Shown: in pieces, positions 7,548-16,523 of the stretch | How positions within the stretch are numbered: position 1 is the first letter of the stretch | Layout: each line of letters begins with the position of its first letter | Assembly: GCA_002317385.1 (NCBI GenBank) | Contig: DCJH01000042.1 | Span: 1-30,085 of the forward strand | From: Prevotella sp. UBA1705 | Lineage (GTDB): Bacteria > Bacteroidota > Bacteroidia > Bacteroidales > Bacteroidaceae | Direction of reading: 5' to 3' | DNA length: 30,085 nucleotides | Made by a program: the position numbers and the translations under genes | The notes under the pieces: model-generated | Databases searched by the model: none | What the model was told of the DNA's origin: nothing | Seen by the model: only the letters and a program-made list of their open reading frames with translations

Positions 7548-8279
7548 ATGATGTCATTACAAGAGATTTTAGAGCACCGCAGGGCCATCAGGAAATATGA
7601 TGCCGATAAGCCTTTGGACGACGAAAAGGTGAAATATTGCATCCAGCTGGCCACCCTCGCCCCCACAAGTTCCAATCTTCAGCTCTGGGAAGCCTACCAT
7701 GTGACCCAGCCCGAGACGCTGCAGAAGCTGGCCCACGCCTGTCTCGACCAGGGCAGCGCACGCACGGCGCAGCAGATCGTGGTGTTTGTCACCCGTCAGG
7801 ACCGCCATCGCGCCCACTCCCGCGAGGTGCTCAAGGCCGCCATAGACGACATTCTGAAGAACAGTCCCAAGGATCGTCAGGCCCACCGCATCCGTTTGCA
7901 GCAGCTCTATTACAACCGCATCATGCCCTTGCAATATGCCCGTTTCTTCGGCATCAAGGGCCTGTTCAATAAACTCCTCGCCCAGACCATCGGGCTCTTC
8001 CGCCCCATCGTGCGTCAGGTGTCGGAGTCGGAGGTGAACGCCGTGGTACACAAGAGCTGCGCGCTGGCCGTCCAGACCTTCATGCTGGCCATGAGCGAGC
8101 AGGGCTACGACACCTGCCCGATAGAGGGATTCGACAGCCTTCTGGTGAAGCGCGCCCTCCACCTGCCCTACCGTTGCGAGATCAACATGGTCATCACCTG
8201 CGGCATCCGCGTACCGTCGGGCGTGCGTGGCGACCGCTTCCGCCTGCCCTTCGAGGAGCAATACCATAAGGTGGATTGA
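7548..8279 (+). CDS. Nitroreductase-family FMN oxidoreductase
   Basis: 243 residues. The N terminus LEHRRAIRKYDADKPLDDE and the following APTSSNLQLWE are the classic nitroreductase FMN-binding motifs (RRSxRxF and APSxxNxQPW). C-terminal part: ALAVQTFMLAMSEQGYDTCPIEGFD, the usual helix and GxxxCPIxGF motif of the fold, then a GIRVPSG strand. Such proteins use NAD(P)H and FMN to reduce nitro or quinone compounds; the true substrate is unknown. Two ATGs are adjacent (7548 and 7551); the first is used here. It lies 75 bp behind the M16 gene on the same strand without a visible own promoter, so read-through from it is plausible. Confidence 0.9.
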   Translation: MMSLQEILEHRRAIRKYDADKPLDDEKVKYCIQLATLAPTSSNLQLWEAYHVTQPETLQKLAHACLDQGSARTAQQIVVFVTRQDRHRAHSREVLKAAIDDILKNSPKDRQAHRIRLQQLYYNRIMPLQYARFFGIKGLFNKLLAQTIGLFRPIVRQVSESEVNAVVHKSCALAVQTFMLAMSEQGYDTCPIEGFDSLLVKRALHLPYRCEINMVITCGIRVPSGVRGDRFRLPFEEQYHKVD

Positions 8280-8342
8280 TGCCTATGGCCATCGACTGAG
8301 CTCTATACCCATCTTCAGCGGGCGTTGCCCCGGCCTATCAGT

Positions 8343-8753
8343 AGCCTCTCCCCCAGCCCCTTCCTCGTAGGGAGGGGAGGAATAAGCAGGGTGAATGGGA
8401 CTGCTATCGTAGGAAAAGGAATGAAATCGTAGGGACATGCCCGGTTTATGTCCACACCTCCAGAGGGCTATGGAATCTTCATATATCTATTATTGTATGG
8501 AGAATACTGCCCTCTTCTCACCCTCCAACAACTCTTATTCCATTTATCCCGCCATTCTCTGTGTCCCCTATGGTCTCTGTGTGAGGAAGATAAAGCCTCA
8601 CAAGTATCAATCATCAGGCTTAGAAGCTCCCATTCGGCGGTGCGGACATGCACGGGGCATGTCCCTACTGGTCCATCGTTTTACCCACAAGATAGCCCCA
8701 TATAGTAGGCATTTCATTCCCCTCCCTACGGGGGAGGGGCAGGGGGAGAGGCT
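8343..8753. repeat. Pair of G/C-rich inverted repeats (36 bp, about 340 bp apart)
   Basis: Left arm 8343-8378 (AGCCTCTCCCCC...) and right arm 8718-8753 match in inverted orientation with three differences. Near-identical arms bound 18130-18524. The enclosed bases have no convincing gene: the open frames read low-complexity translations of the repeats, and they differ from the interior of the 18-kb copy. Confidence 0.75.
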
Positions 8754-8786
8754 GGCCTTCCGCAGATACCTCCCACTCCCCCTCGG

Positions 8787-8874
8787 GATTACTACCTTTT
8801 CGCCGCGCGATTCCTACCTTTTCGTCATGCGATTCCTACCTTTTCGTCATACGATTAGTACCTTATTGCGGAGT
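8787..8874. repeat. TACC array, 22-bp period (family copy 2)
   Basis: TACC at 8793, 8815, 8837 and 8859 in units close to GCGATTCCTACCTTTTCG. The two central units differ at only a few positions. This is the best-preserved array of the family. It sits between the convergent nitroreductase and small-peptide genes; the whole spacer 8280-8990 contains repeats and a terminator but no gene that I can support. Confidence 0.9.
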
Positions 8875-8930
8875 CTTTCGTACGGCTTTGATTATCAACG
8901 AATTGCAAATCATGCCATGAACAACAAAAC

Positions 8931-8959
8931 GGGGCACGCGCCATAACGGCGAATGCCCC
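8931..8959 (-). terminator. Terminator of the secreted-protein operon
   Basis: Twelve-bp stem with two mismatches (GGGGCACGCGCC against GGCGAATGCCCC, loop ATAAC), followed on the minus strand by GTTTTGTTGTT. It lies about 30 bp after the stop of the small minus-strand gene. Confidence 0.6.
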
Positions 8960-8990
8960 ATTCCGGTTAATTAATCCACACAAATTGTAC

Positions 8991-9173
8991 TTACTCATCC
9001 CACGCACTATAATGGGGTAGTTCATCGCCGGCAACTCTATCCGACGTTATGCTCTCGTCATAGAATGTATTCTTTTTGGCGTCTCCATAAGGATTGCCGC
9101 TTCCAAGTAATAATTCGTTTCCGATATTTACCAGGATGCATATGGTCTGCGGCTTGCTATATTTCTTTTTCAT
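8991..9173 (-). CDS. Small protein, MKKKYxKP...LLLGSG type, unknown function
   Basis: 60 residues: MKKKYSKPQT followed by a mildly hydrophobic stretch (ICILVNIGNELLLGSG) and a hydrophilic, acidic tail. Short proteins starting MKK-Y-x-KP with a hydrophobic stretch ending LL-x-GS are frequent in Prevotella and Bacteroides and have no established role that I know. The start lies 19 bp after the stop of the 1209-residue secreted protein on the same strand, and a terminator follows, so the pair forms one operon. The LLLGSG segment is reminiscent of a double-glycine-type leader site, but no peptidase-transporter is nearby, so a secreted-peptide role is only a guess. Confidence 0.7.
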   Translation of the reverse strand: MKKKYSKPQTICILVNIGNELLLGSGNPYGDAKKNTFYDESITSDRVAGDELPHYSAWDE

Positions 9174-9192
9174 GATATGGGTCTCCTATACT

Positions 9193-12100
9193 TTACTTCA
9201 CGATGATTTTAACTCCGTTGACAATGTATAGACCAGCTGGCACATGTACCGTAGTGCTGTCTCCGGCCTTCACATTGACGCTTGCCGCATTCATGCCGTT
9301 GGTGGCAATCACATTGATGTGTCGGTCTTTGGTCGACGTGATCGTGATGCTTCCCTGTCCTGCAGATACTGCCAAGTCGGGTCTGTTCTCCAATTCGGTG
9401 ATGCCTGTGGCCTCGCCGGAGCCATCGGAGGATGCTGAGAACGAATAGAGCATCTTGCTTCCTGATGCAGATCCCTCGTAAACGTAGTAAGCGCGGAACG
9501 GATACATATACACGTATGGGAATTCTGCCCTCAGATTCTGGGAGTTGAGGAACATGTTCCCCGAGAAGTAGAAGATGTTTCCAGTCTTGTCGAGCTTCTT
9601 GCCGGAGTAGCTTCCGTAGTTCTTGAAGACAAAGCTTTCGCCCTTGATCTTGCCCGAAGCGGTCTCGCCTTCGAAGGTGTAGGCCGTGGGATCCATGGCG
9701 CTTCCTCGTGTGGCAATCACGTCGGAACCATACTGCGTGGCCATGAAGCAGATGTGGTCTGCGGTCGGTGCAGTCTCCACCTTGACCATGTAGGGCACGT
9801 TGGCCTCAGTGCGCGGCTCGGGGTGAATGGCGAAATGGGCTTTGCCGTGATAGTTCATGGGCTTACCCACCACCTCGTGCTCTACGGCAAAGCAGTTATC
9901 AGGCTCCATCTTGTGCACCTTGAACGAGCAGCCTCCGTCTCTGTTGGTATGCTCACCGTCGGTGAGTTCGAGGGTGAACGGAAGCATAACCGTGGCGTTG
10001 ACCACCTTGCCATTCTGAGGAACAGTAATCTCGCGCGAGTAGGTGGCGTAGTTCTCAGCCGGCACGGTGATGGTGTAGGGTGCGTAGAACGGCTGCTTGT
10101 CGGTGATGACAATGTTCTTGCAGGCCCTGAAGTTTCCACTCTTTGTCTTCTGGATATAGTTGTCCTCGTTATAGCTGGTGCGCTCGGGGAAGTAGATGAG
10201 ACAGTTGGGATTGAGCTTATCCTTCATGGCTTGCATCTCCTCGGCCTCTACCACCTGCACCGAATAGAGGTTGGTATAGTCGAGATAGAGCACCTGCTTG
10301 CCAGTGGCTCCCACACCCGTCACACCTGTCGCCTCGTTGCCATAGAGAGCATCTATCAAGGCTTGCTTCATCATATTCACGGTGAGGTAGGCCATGGTGC
10401 TGGGTATTTCCTCGTGGGTTTCCTTGTCATAGGCCTTGAAAACACCACCATACATGGGCAGCTCCTTATCCTCGCCGTTCTCCTGATAGAACGTTGTTTC
10501 ATAGATTGGAGTCAGCTCACACTTGGCGTCATAATCCTTAATAGTCAGCGTAAGAGCCATGAGATAATAGGCAAAGTAGCGGTGCTCCAGTGCCGTGGTG
10601 GGTGCAATGTTCCATCGTGTCTCGTCGGCTGTGAAGAGATAGCAGTCTTTCGACTGACCTTCAGATAATTCAATATCAGTGGTAAACGTACCGCCCTGCT
10701 CTATATAGAGTGCCTCCGAATAGGGATACTCCTTGAGATTGGTCACGCCTCCGGAGGTGTTGTTCGGGTCGAGTTCGTCAATATTGCTATACTTGAACGG
10801 GATATCTCCACACTCCGCGGTGCTGATCTTGGAATAGTCAGGGCCTTCGTTTCCAGTGGTTTCATACTGATGGCCGTCTCCGAAGTCGTTATAATAATCA
10901 GATTTCACGAAGAAGTTGCGGGCATTGCCATTGGTTCCATTACCATAAGTGGAGTCCATATACTTGCTCATGAGGTTTTGGAACGAGAACTTACAGGTGT
11001 TATATCCTTCGCCTAAGAAGTCTGTGGGCACATAGAATACGAATGCTCCACCCGACACTTGGAAGTCGTTGCTGGTGAATTGCTGGAAGAGCTTCTGGCC
11101 ATCTTTATTAGATTCGCACACGATATCCATCGAATTGATGAATGGGTTGAGTGCTTCGAGCTTCAGACAGAAGGTGACGAGTGCCTTCGTTCCTTCCTCA
11201 AGCCCCTCAATGGAGAACTTCACGGCATCGTTGTTGAGTTCAGTAAGCTCCACCACTGCCTCATGGCTATCATCAATAAGCTGCTCATCTGCCACGGTTT
11301 CACCATTGGCTGCATAGACCTTCAGAGTGAAAGGCGATGGTTTGAATGCCGGATTCTCGACCGATTGCGGTGTGCTGGCCGGAGTCCAAGAGGCCGGAGT
11401 GGTTGGGCTACTTACCAATCTCGAGTAAGCGCCATCATATGTTAGTGTTCGAGTTCCCCACTGCACGGTAGACCCGTTGATGGTAAATTGATAGTTATTA
11501 TTACTTTGCGGATTGGAAACCACATTTACATAGTATCTGCTGTTAGACATGTAGACGTGTAGGTAACGTGTCCCCGAATAGATCATCCCAGCAGGATTGC
11601 GCTTCCATGATACCGGATAAAGATCCCAAGCCCCCTCTGTATTGAGATAATATGTCTTACCATCATACTCCTGAGAGATATAGTAGCCACCCAGTTCCTC
11701 ATCGTAATCGATAGTGCTGGCCGCTTGCTCGGTTCCATAGTAAGCCTTGATCTTTGCACCGGTGATGCGATATCCCAACGGGATGGTGACGCCATCCTGT
11801 GTCGTTGTCGAGGTTGGGGTCTCGATATAGTAAGTATTGTTGCCTAAAGCATAATAGAAATTGTCGCCGTTCTTGAGCGCCTGGATAGAGCCTGAGCCCG
11901 GCGTCTCGGGCAGTTTCTTATCGGCTGTCACCGCATCTGCTTGGTAAAGCATGTTGTTGGCAGTGAGTTCTTTCACGTCTTCGAAGTTGTAACTATAATA
12001 GATTACACCAGCCTTTTCGTTGGGCTTAATCTGTCCGAGGTCGAGTTTGCTGGTCGAGAAGGGTGATCCCACGATGTTGACGCCCTCGCTCACGATGTTG

Positions 12101-12822
12101 CCGGGCGTGCCGGGAGCTACGTCTGCCTCGAAGGCTCCCTCGGCGGTGAAGAAGAGTTCGCACGACTTGATGGTGGCTCCATAGTATCCATTGGTGGCGT
12201 GCTGGAAGTAGAAGTACAGATTATTGGTCATATCTGTCTCCGTCTTACTCGTGCGTTCAATCACAAACTCTGTCGTGCTGTTGGTACCGTTCATGGTCGG
12301 TGTCTTGGCCTTAGATGTCGCGACGTTGAACGTTCCATCGGTTTCATAGAGCGTCTTGGACATGCCTGTAATGGCCATACTGTTCACCGTCTTGCCGTTA
12401 ACATTGTTCAGCAGCACGATGCGATAGCCCGTGAAACGGAAACCTTTGGGCAGGGAGATGTTCATGTGGGTGGTTACAGTTGTACCGCCCATCACTACAT
12501 AGAGGTCTTGGGCCGTATCCAGACTGATGTTTCCGGCGGGGTCGAGGAGCTGTCCGCCCTCCGACAGCGCGCCTTGGTCGGACACGGTGAGGGTCAGCGG
12601 GAGCTGATTGTGACGCCAGAGGGAACTCCAGCCATTGGTAAAGCCGACCTCACCCGCATAGGTAAGACCTGCAACTAACTTGCCCGAAGATGGGCTGATG
12701 GTCACGTTTTGTGAAAACGCTGACGTGCAGAAGAAAAGAAGGAAGGCAAACAGAACCCAGAAACGGCCTTTGCCTCGAGTCTTCTGACTTTGTCCGAGTA
12801 GGAAATTCGTAAATGTTCTCAT
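9193..12822 (-). CDS. Large secreted protein, probable type IX sorting-like C terminus
   Basis: 1209 residues from the chosen Met at 12822 (MRTFTNF). The frame opens at 12861, but that Met falls on the -7 promoter element. A long signal peptide follows: basic region to about residue 20, hydrophobic core VLFAFLLFFCTSAFS, predicted cleavage before QNVT. The body is rich in Asn, Thr, Tyr and Gly, and reads as beta-sandwich-like modules; GYRITGAKIKAYYG and GFRFTGYRIVLLNN suggest a repeated module. The final 60 residues end in VPAGLYIVNGVKIIVK, resembling the LPAGxYIVNGKKxxxK end of T9SS-sorted Bacteroidetes proteins. Function unknown; likely a surface or secreted protein. The divergent membrane AraC gene is a candidate regulator, and a 60-residue gene follows in the same operon. 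Confidence 0.85.
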   Translation of the reverse strand: MRTFTNFLLGQSQKTRGKGRFWVLFAFLLFFCTSAFSQNVTISPSSGKLVAGLTYAGEVGFTNGWSSLWRHNQLPLTLTVSDQGALSEGGQLLDPAGNISLDTAQDLYVVMGGTTVTTHMNISLPKGFRFTGYRIVLLNNVNGKTVNSMAITGMSKTLYETDGTFNVATSKAKTPTMNGTNSTTEFVIERTSKTETDMTNNLYFYFQHATNGYYGATIKSCELFFTAEGAFEADVAPGTPGNIVSEGVNIVGSPFSTSKLDLGQIKPNEKAGVIYYSYNFEDVKELTANNMLYQADAVTADKKLPETPGSGSIQALKNGDNFYYALGNNTYYIETPTSTTTQDGVTIPLGYRITGAKIKAYYGTEQAASTIDYDEELGGYYISQEYDGKTYYLNTEGAWDLYPVSWKRNPAGMIYSGTRYLHVYMSNSRYYVNVVSNPQSNNNYQFTINGSTVQWGTRTLTYDGAYSRLVSSPTTPASWTPASTPQSVENPAFKPSPFTLKVYAANGETVADEQLIDDSHEAVVELTELNNDAVKFSIEGLEEGTKALVTFCLKLEALNPFINSMDIVCESNKDGQKLFQQFTSNDFQVSGGAFVFYVPTDFLGEGYNTCKFSFQNLMSKYMDSTYGNGTNGNARNFFVKSDYYNDFGDGHQYETTGNEGPDYSKISTAECGDIPFKYSNIDELDPNNTSGGVTNLKEYPYSEALYIEQGGTFTTDIELSEGQSKDCYLFTADETRWNIAPTTALEHRYFAYYLMALTLTIKDYDAKCELTPIYETTFYQENGEDKELPMYGGVFKAYDKETHEEIPSTMAYLTVNMMKQALIDALYGNEATGVTGVGATGKQVLYLDYTNLYSVQVVEAEEMQAMKDKLNPNCLIYFPERTSYNEDNYIQKTKSGNFRACKNIVITDKQPFYAPYTITVPAENYATYSREITVPQNGKVVNATVMLPFTLELTDGEHTNRDGGCSFKVHKMEPDNCFAVEHEVVGKPMNYHGKAHFAIHPEPRTEANVPYMVKVETAPTADHICFMATQYGSDVIATRGSAMDPTAYTFEGETASGKIKGESFVFKNYGSYSGKKLDKTGNIFYFSGNMFLNSQNLRAEFPYVYMYPFRAYYVYEGSASGSKMLYSFSASSDGSGEATGITELENRPDLAVSAGQGSITITSTKDRHINVIATNGMNAASVNVKAGDSTTVHVPAGLYIVNGVKIIVK

Positions 12823-12858
12823 GATAAGTACTAATTTTGCGTGAATAATTCTGTGACA

Positions 12859-12866
12859 CAAAATTA
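12859..12866 (-). promoter_or_regulatory. -7 element of the secreted-protein gene
   Basis: TAATTTTG on the minus strand fits TAnnTTTG; the start would be near 12853, about 30 nt before the ATG. A TTTG lies 24 bp upstream (12891-12894), longer than the usual 19-20 bp. The same octamer stands before the TPR-AraC gene at 16364-16371. Confidence 0.5.
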
Positions 12867-13132
12867 GTTAACAACCGTTTTTTTTTATTTCAAAAACGCT
12901 GATAAGACCACCTCTTGTTTTTCAAAAACTACAATAAACCACGTTACAAACCCATGTCAAAAGTTATAAATAGAGTAATACTATGGAAATAACAGAGTTT
13001 TAAAATACTAATAATCAAGCAATTGCTGAATTGATACAAATAAATATCCGTATTGACATTGCTATTGTCTGGATTTAACGTAACTTAGCTAACAAATAAC
13101 AGTAAAATAGAACTCACCAAGCACTTATAGCC
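12867..13132. other. AT-rich divergent regulatory spacer
   Basis: This 266-bp stretch separates the secreted-protein gene from the AraC gene. It is clearly more A/T-rich than the flanking genes, with a run of ten Ts near 12878-12887, and contains no gene. It is the natural place for operator sites of the adjacent AraC regulator, but I see no clear repeated operator. No consensus -7 was found for the AraC gene. Confidence 0.5.
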
Positions 13133-14314
13133 ATGAGCACAGACCAATTATTCTCCATTCTCCTCCACATCGCATGGGGTATCTATGCTATGTTGGCCGC
13201 CATGCTTCTCTTTCTGCGTGCCCCAAGGGTTCCGCTATTTGCTCCTTACCGACGAGCCCGGCGTTTCATGGGAGCAGCCTACGTCATTCTGAGCCTCCAT
13301 GTGTTTGTTGCCTACACCCACGAAGCATTCTTCTTCAGTGTCACCAACACCGTGGCCATCGACATATTCTTCTTCTTTCCGGTCATCATCTGCTTCCGAC
13401 ACGCCTTTCTCCACCTGCTTGACCACAGCTATTCAGACCGCCACCGACTGATGGAAGACGGTTTGCAGTGGGCCGTGGTGGCTTTTGTCTGCATCGTATC
13501 GCTACTCACCAAGCAGGTGCTCATCCGCCGATTGTGCGCCGTGGCGGCTATCGTGATGTTGGCCATCTATACTCTTCTGTTTGTGAAAGACTTCCTACAG
13601 CTCTTCAAGGAGATGCGCATGAAGCTCGAAAACTACTATGTGGAGCAGATGGATAACTTCGTGAGATGGATCAGAAACAGTGTGATGATGCTCTTCATCT
13701 ATGGTTATGTGATTCTCGCCACGCTCTATATGCCCATCGAGGTGAAGCTGGTGTGCATGGTGGCAGCCATTATCATGAACCTCTATATAGCCCTGTCGTT
13801 CCAAAACTACATGCGTGTCTACGACCAATTGGAGCGCTCTTTCTTAGAGAAAATCAGGCAGGTGAATGCCATCAGGCAGGAGTGGGCCAAGGTCGCAGCC
13901 ACTGCCGACGACGACCCTACCGACGACTCGGACCACACACGCACACTCGACGAGACGCAGGAGAGCCTTCTCCGCATCTGGATAGCCAGTCAGCGCTACT
14001 GCGAGCCAGGCCTCACGCTCGACATGCTGGCGCAGGAGATCAACACCAACCGCACCTACCTCTCGCAGTATATCAATGAGACCTATCAAGAGAGCTTTAG
14101 CCTTTGGATCAGCCGCCTGCGCATAGAGGACGCCAAGCGCATGCTCCTCGAAGACCAAGACCGTTCCATGGAGGACATCGCCCATAGCCTGGGCTTCTCC
14201 TCGGGCAGCTATTTCAATCGGGTATTCTCACAGATAGTCGGCACCACACCAGCCCGATGGCAGCGAGACCACACCGACCAGGCCCACCTCCAGAATGCCC
14301 GAGACATAGCCTGA
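13133..14314 (+). CDS. Membrane-embedded AraC-family transcription regulator
   Basis: 393 residues. The first about 240 residues contain six or seven hydrophobic segments (for example LLHIAWGIYAMLAAMLLFL, WAVVAFVCIVSLL, LVCMVAAIIMNLYIALSF) with charged loops. A linker (about 240-285) leads to a C-terminal AraC/XylS domain: first helix-turn-helix in LTLDMLAQEINTNRTYLSQY, second in SMEDIAHSLGFSSGSYFNRVF, ending with the family signature GTTPARW. So the DNA-binding domain is tethered to the inner membrane and probably responds to an envelope signal (inference). It is divergent from the large secreted-protein gene, separated by 310 bp, which makes that gene a likely target. Confidence 0.9.
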   Translation: MSTDQLFSILLHIAWGIYAMLAAMLLFLRAPRVPLFAPYRRARRFMGAAYVILSLHVFVAYTHEAFFFSVTNTVAIDIFFFFPVIICFRHAFLHLLDHSYSDRHRLMEDGLQWAVVAFVCIVSLLTKQVLIRRLCAVAAIVMLAIYTLLFVKDFLQLFKEMRMKLENYYVEQMDNFVRWIRNSVMMLFIYGYVILATLYMPIEVKLVCMVAAIIMNLYIALSFQNYMRVYDQLERSFLEKIRQVNAIRQEWAKVAATADDDPTDDSDHTRTLDETQESLLRIWIASQRYCEPGLTLDMLAQEINTNRTYLSQYINETYQESFSLWISRLRIEDAKRMLLEDQDRSMEDIAHSLGFSSGSYFNRVFSQIVGTTPARWQRDHTDQAHLQNARDIA

Positions 14315-14354
14315 GCATAGGGCTCCAGACTGCTTCTCCTCGTCAGAAAAAAAA

Positions 14355-14460
14355 GATAACGTCTCCTTTCACCTGCCTTTGCCCATCCTGTCAAGGCCGA
14401 TAATTACTCCTTTCATCCGCCTTGTGCCCTCCTTGCAAGGACTATCATCCTCGTTTCATA
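14355..14460. repeat. Degenerate 44-bp tandem repeat
   Basis: GATAAC/GATAAT and CTCCTTTCA recur 44 bp apart (14363 and 14407), with a third degraded unit (TTTC at 14454). It lies in the 206-bp spacer between convergent AraC-type genes. No gene is present here. Confidence 0.5.
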
Positions 14461-14480
14461 ACCTTGTTCATAGCGCATCA

Positions 14481-14503
14481 AGCCCAAGCCAAAGGCCTGG
14501 GCT
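14481..14503 (-). terminator. Hairpin after the TPR-AraC gene
   Basis: Ten-bp stem AGCCCAAGCC/GGCCTGGGCT with one mismatch and loop AAA, 18 bp after the minus-strand stop. There is no U-tract on either side, so it may be a pause or mRNA-end structure more than an intrinsic terminator. Confidence 0.35.
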
Positions 14504-14520
14504 ATCTTGTTGTCCGGCTA

Positions 14521-16323
14521 TTACGCATCGTCGTCAGACTCTCCCACGGGTTCAAGGTCGGCAAATCCCTCCGAATTCTCGCGGAAGGCGGCTGGCGTCA
14601 AGCCAAAATAGTTGCGGAAAAGACGCATGTATGTACTTCTCGAATTGAACCCCGACATGAAGCCTATGTCGTTAACAGCCAAGTCGGGACGCCCGATGAG
14701 CAGCGAGGCGGCATACTGCAGCCTGTAGCGCGAGATAAACTCGCTGATCGACATGCCACTCGCATAGGTCCTGATGGCATCGGCCAGATAGGTGCGGTTG
14801 GTATGCAAGAGCCTTGCCAGACCGTCGCGATTGAAGTCGACCTCCACGTAGGGCTTGTCCCTATCCATCAGATTGCACAGGTCTACGTAGAGCTGCTCCT
14901 TGTCCGAGAGCTCCTCCTGCGGCTTCGATTCGAGGCTCTGCAGGTTGAGACGCCACGAGAGTTTAAACCGGTGGATGGTCTTAAACATGGCCCGTTCGCG
15001 CCTCCTGAGCTTCGCATCGTAGTAAATATAGAAGCCCAGCAGCACCAGCACGAGCAGCAGCGCGGCCAGCGCCATCCACATATACTGCTTGGCACGCTCG
15101 TGCGAAGCCTTCACCTCGTCGAGCTTCAGAAATGTGCTTATCTCGCCCAACTGCCGTTGCATGCCATGCGACTGGAGCAAATCGCGCTCCTTCATGAGCC
15201 TGCTCATGAGGTGGGCGGCCAGTTCGTGGCGCCCCATGGCCATGAGCACACGCGCATGTTGCTCCTCGGTCTCTATCAATCCCACCGAATCTGCCATCTC
15301 ATGGCCCACGGCCACGCAGGTGTCGCTGGCCAGCAACGCCTTCTCGTAGTCACGCCCGAGCATATAGTATTGGGTGAGCTCGTGGTAATAGGCCGACCTC
15401 ACCAGCACACATCGCTCGTCGATCCCCTGGGCCACGCGGTCGAAATAGCTCTTCGACTCGACCATCTTCCCCTGCTCGGCCAGCGCCCGTCCGAGGGCCA
15501 ACCAGCAGTAGGCATACTGATCGTTGAGCGAGGCCACGTGGAGTCCCCTGCTCTTCAGTTCCTCCGACTCGCCGTCGAGCACCTTCTCCCAAGTCCGGCC
15601 CATCCTCAGCAGCCGGTCAAACTGCCTACTGCCCACCAGCGCATCGGCATAGTTGGAGTAGATGAGCGCCAGCAGGCGGTTGCGGTTTTTCACCTTGCGC
15701 GCAACCTTTTCGGCGGTCTCAAAATGGTCTGCAGCCTCCTTATCCATCATCATTCCCGAGTAGATCTCGCCCAGCAGATTGTGGCTCAAGGCCCGGCCAT
15801 AACCACTGCCGCGCTTCTTGGCATCGTCGTAGAAGCGCCGCGTCTCGCTGATGGCCTGCATCACGTTGCCCTGATAGAGGTAGCTCTCCACCAGAAGCGA
15901 CCATGCATCGTAGTAATAGTCTACGTGGCCCAGTTTCAGGATGTTGGTCAGCGCACTCGGCAGGGTGGCTTTGAGCAGCGCGTGCTCATCATAATTATAA
16001 TAGTAGCACAGCAGTCTCAACTGCCCGTAAGCCTCATCCTCGCCCGACTTCTGCCTGTGCGCCTCCAGGATATACTCCTTGAGATACTGCAGCTGGCGGC
16101 GGTCATCTGCGGCGTTGGCGTGCTCGCATCGGTTGCGCATGGTCTTGAGCAGCAAATCCTTGCTGAGCCCATCCCTCGTCTCAACAGCCGGTCTGCTATC
16201 GGCACTGGCGCTGGCGGGGAGGCCCATCCAGAGCAACGACACAACAATCCCACCGAGCACCAACCTCCAAAAGGTGTGGCACCCGGCATGTTTTCCTCTA
16301 CAATTTGTGTGGCATGGCATCAT
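14521..16323 (-). CDS. TPR-transmembrane-AraC one-component regulator
   Basis: 600 residues. The N terminus contains a signal or anchor sequence (LVLGGIVVSLLWMGLPASASA). Residues about 60-410 are all-helical with tetratricopeptide-like repeats (for example YGRALSHNLLGEIYSGMMMDKEAADHF), predicted periplasmic. One transmembrane helix (MALAALLLVLVLLGFYIYY, about 418-440) is followed by a basic cytoplasmic linker and an AraC-type DNA-binding domain (about 500-585: FNRDGLARLLHTNRTYLADAI, then VNDIGFMSGFNSRSTYMRLF and LTPAAF). This domain order is common in Bacteroidales regulators that pass a periplasmic signal to DNA. It has its own TAATTTTG -7 element and is divergent from coaD. Target genes are unknown. 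Confidence 0.9.
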   Translation of the reverse strand: MMPCHTNCRGKHAGCHTFWRLVLGGIVVSLLWMGLPASASADSRPAVETRDGLSKDLLLKTMRNRCEHANAADDRRQLQYLKEYILEAHRQKSGEDEAYGQLRLLCYYYNYDEHALLKATLPSALTNILKLGHVDYYYDAWSLLVESYLYQGNVMQAISETRRFYDDAKKRGSGYGRALSHNLLGEIYSGMMMDKEAADHFETAEKVARKVKNRNRLLALIYSNYADALVGSRQFDRLLRMGRTWEKVLDGESEELKSRGLHVASLNDQYAYCWLALGRALAEQGKMVESKSYFDRVAQGIDERCVLVRSAYYHELTQYYMLGRDYEKALLASDTCVAVGHEMADSVGLIETEEQHARVLMAMGRHELAAHLMSRLMKERDLLQSHGMQRQLGEISTFLKLDEVKASHERAKQYMWMALAALLLVLVLLGFYIYYDAKLRRRERAMFKTIHRFKLSWRLNLQSLESKPQEELSDKEQLYVDLCNLMDRDKPYVEVDFNRDGLARLLHTNRTYLADAIRTYASGMSISEFISRYRLQYAASLLIGRPDLAVNDIGFMSGFNSRSTYMRLFRNYFGLTPAAFRENSEGFADLEPVGESDDDA

Positions 16324-16363
16324 ATATTCTATGCTTCGAGCCTGACGGATTTTCTAATTATTA

Positions 16364-16371
16364 CAAAATTA
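16364..16371 (-). promoter_or_regulatory. -7 element of the TPR-AraC gene
   Basis: TAATTTTG on the minus strand, followed by a predicted start about 35 nt before the ATG at 16323. No clear -33 TTTG at normal spacing. Confidence 0.5.
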
Positions 16372-16426
16372 GTGAAAATTCGCTGATTATCATGTCAACA
16401 TTTTGGAATAAATCTTTGTAAAAAGC

Positions 16427-16458
16427 CTTGTGCAATTGGAAAATAATGGCTACTTTTG
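16427..16458 (+). promoter_or_regulatory. Promoter of coaD-ybeY; decides the coaD start
   Basis: CTTG at 16427-16430, a 20-bp spacer and TACTTTTG at 16451-16458. The predicted start near 16465 lies downstream of the first in-frame ATG (16428), so translation must begin at 16524. Confidence 0.6.
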
Positions 16459-16523
16459 CGCTATATGGCAGCCCCTGGCGAGCCATACACAACATTCAGG
16501 TGAACAAGCAAATCCTATTTCAA

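Noticed and set aside
8437..8946. 169-codon plus-strand frame in the nitroreductase downstream spacer
   Set aside because: Its translation is made of the G/C-rich inverted repeat (LPTGEGQGERL) and the TACC array (FLPFRH-type repeats); start context and family support are missing.
14422..16386. 654-codon open frame on the plus strand
   Set aside because: It is antisense to the TPR-AraC gene, whose domains are clear; the translation is His/Leu/Val-rich as expected for the reverse of a G/C-rich gene and has no recognisable domain.
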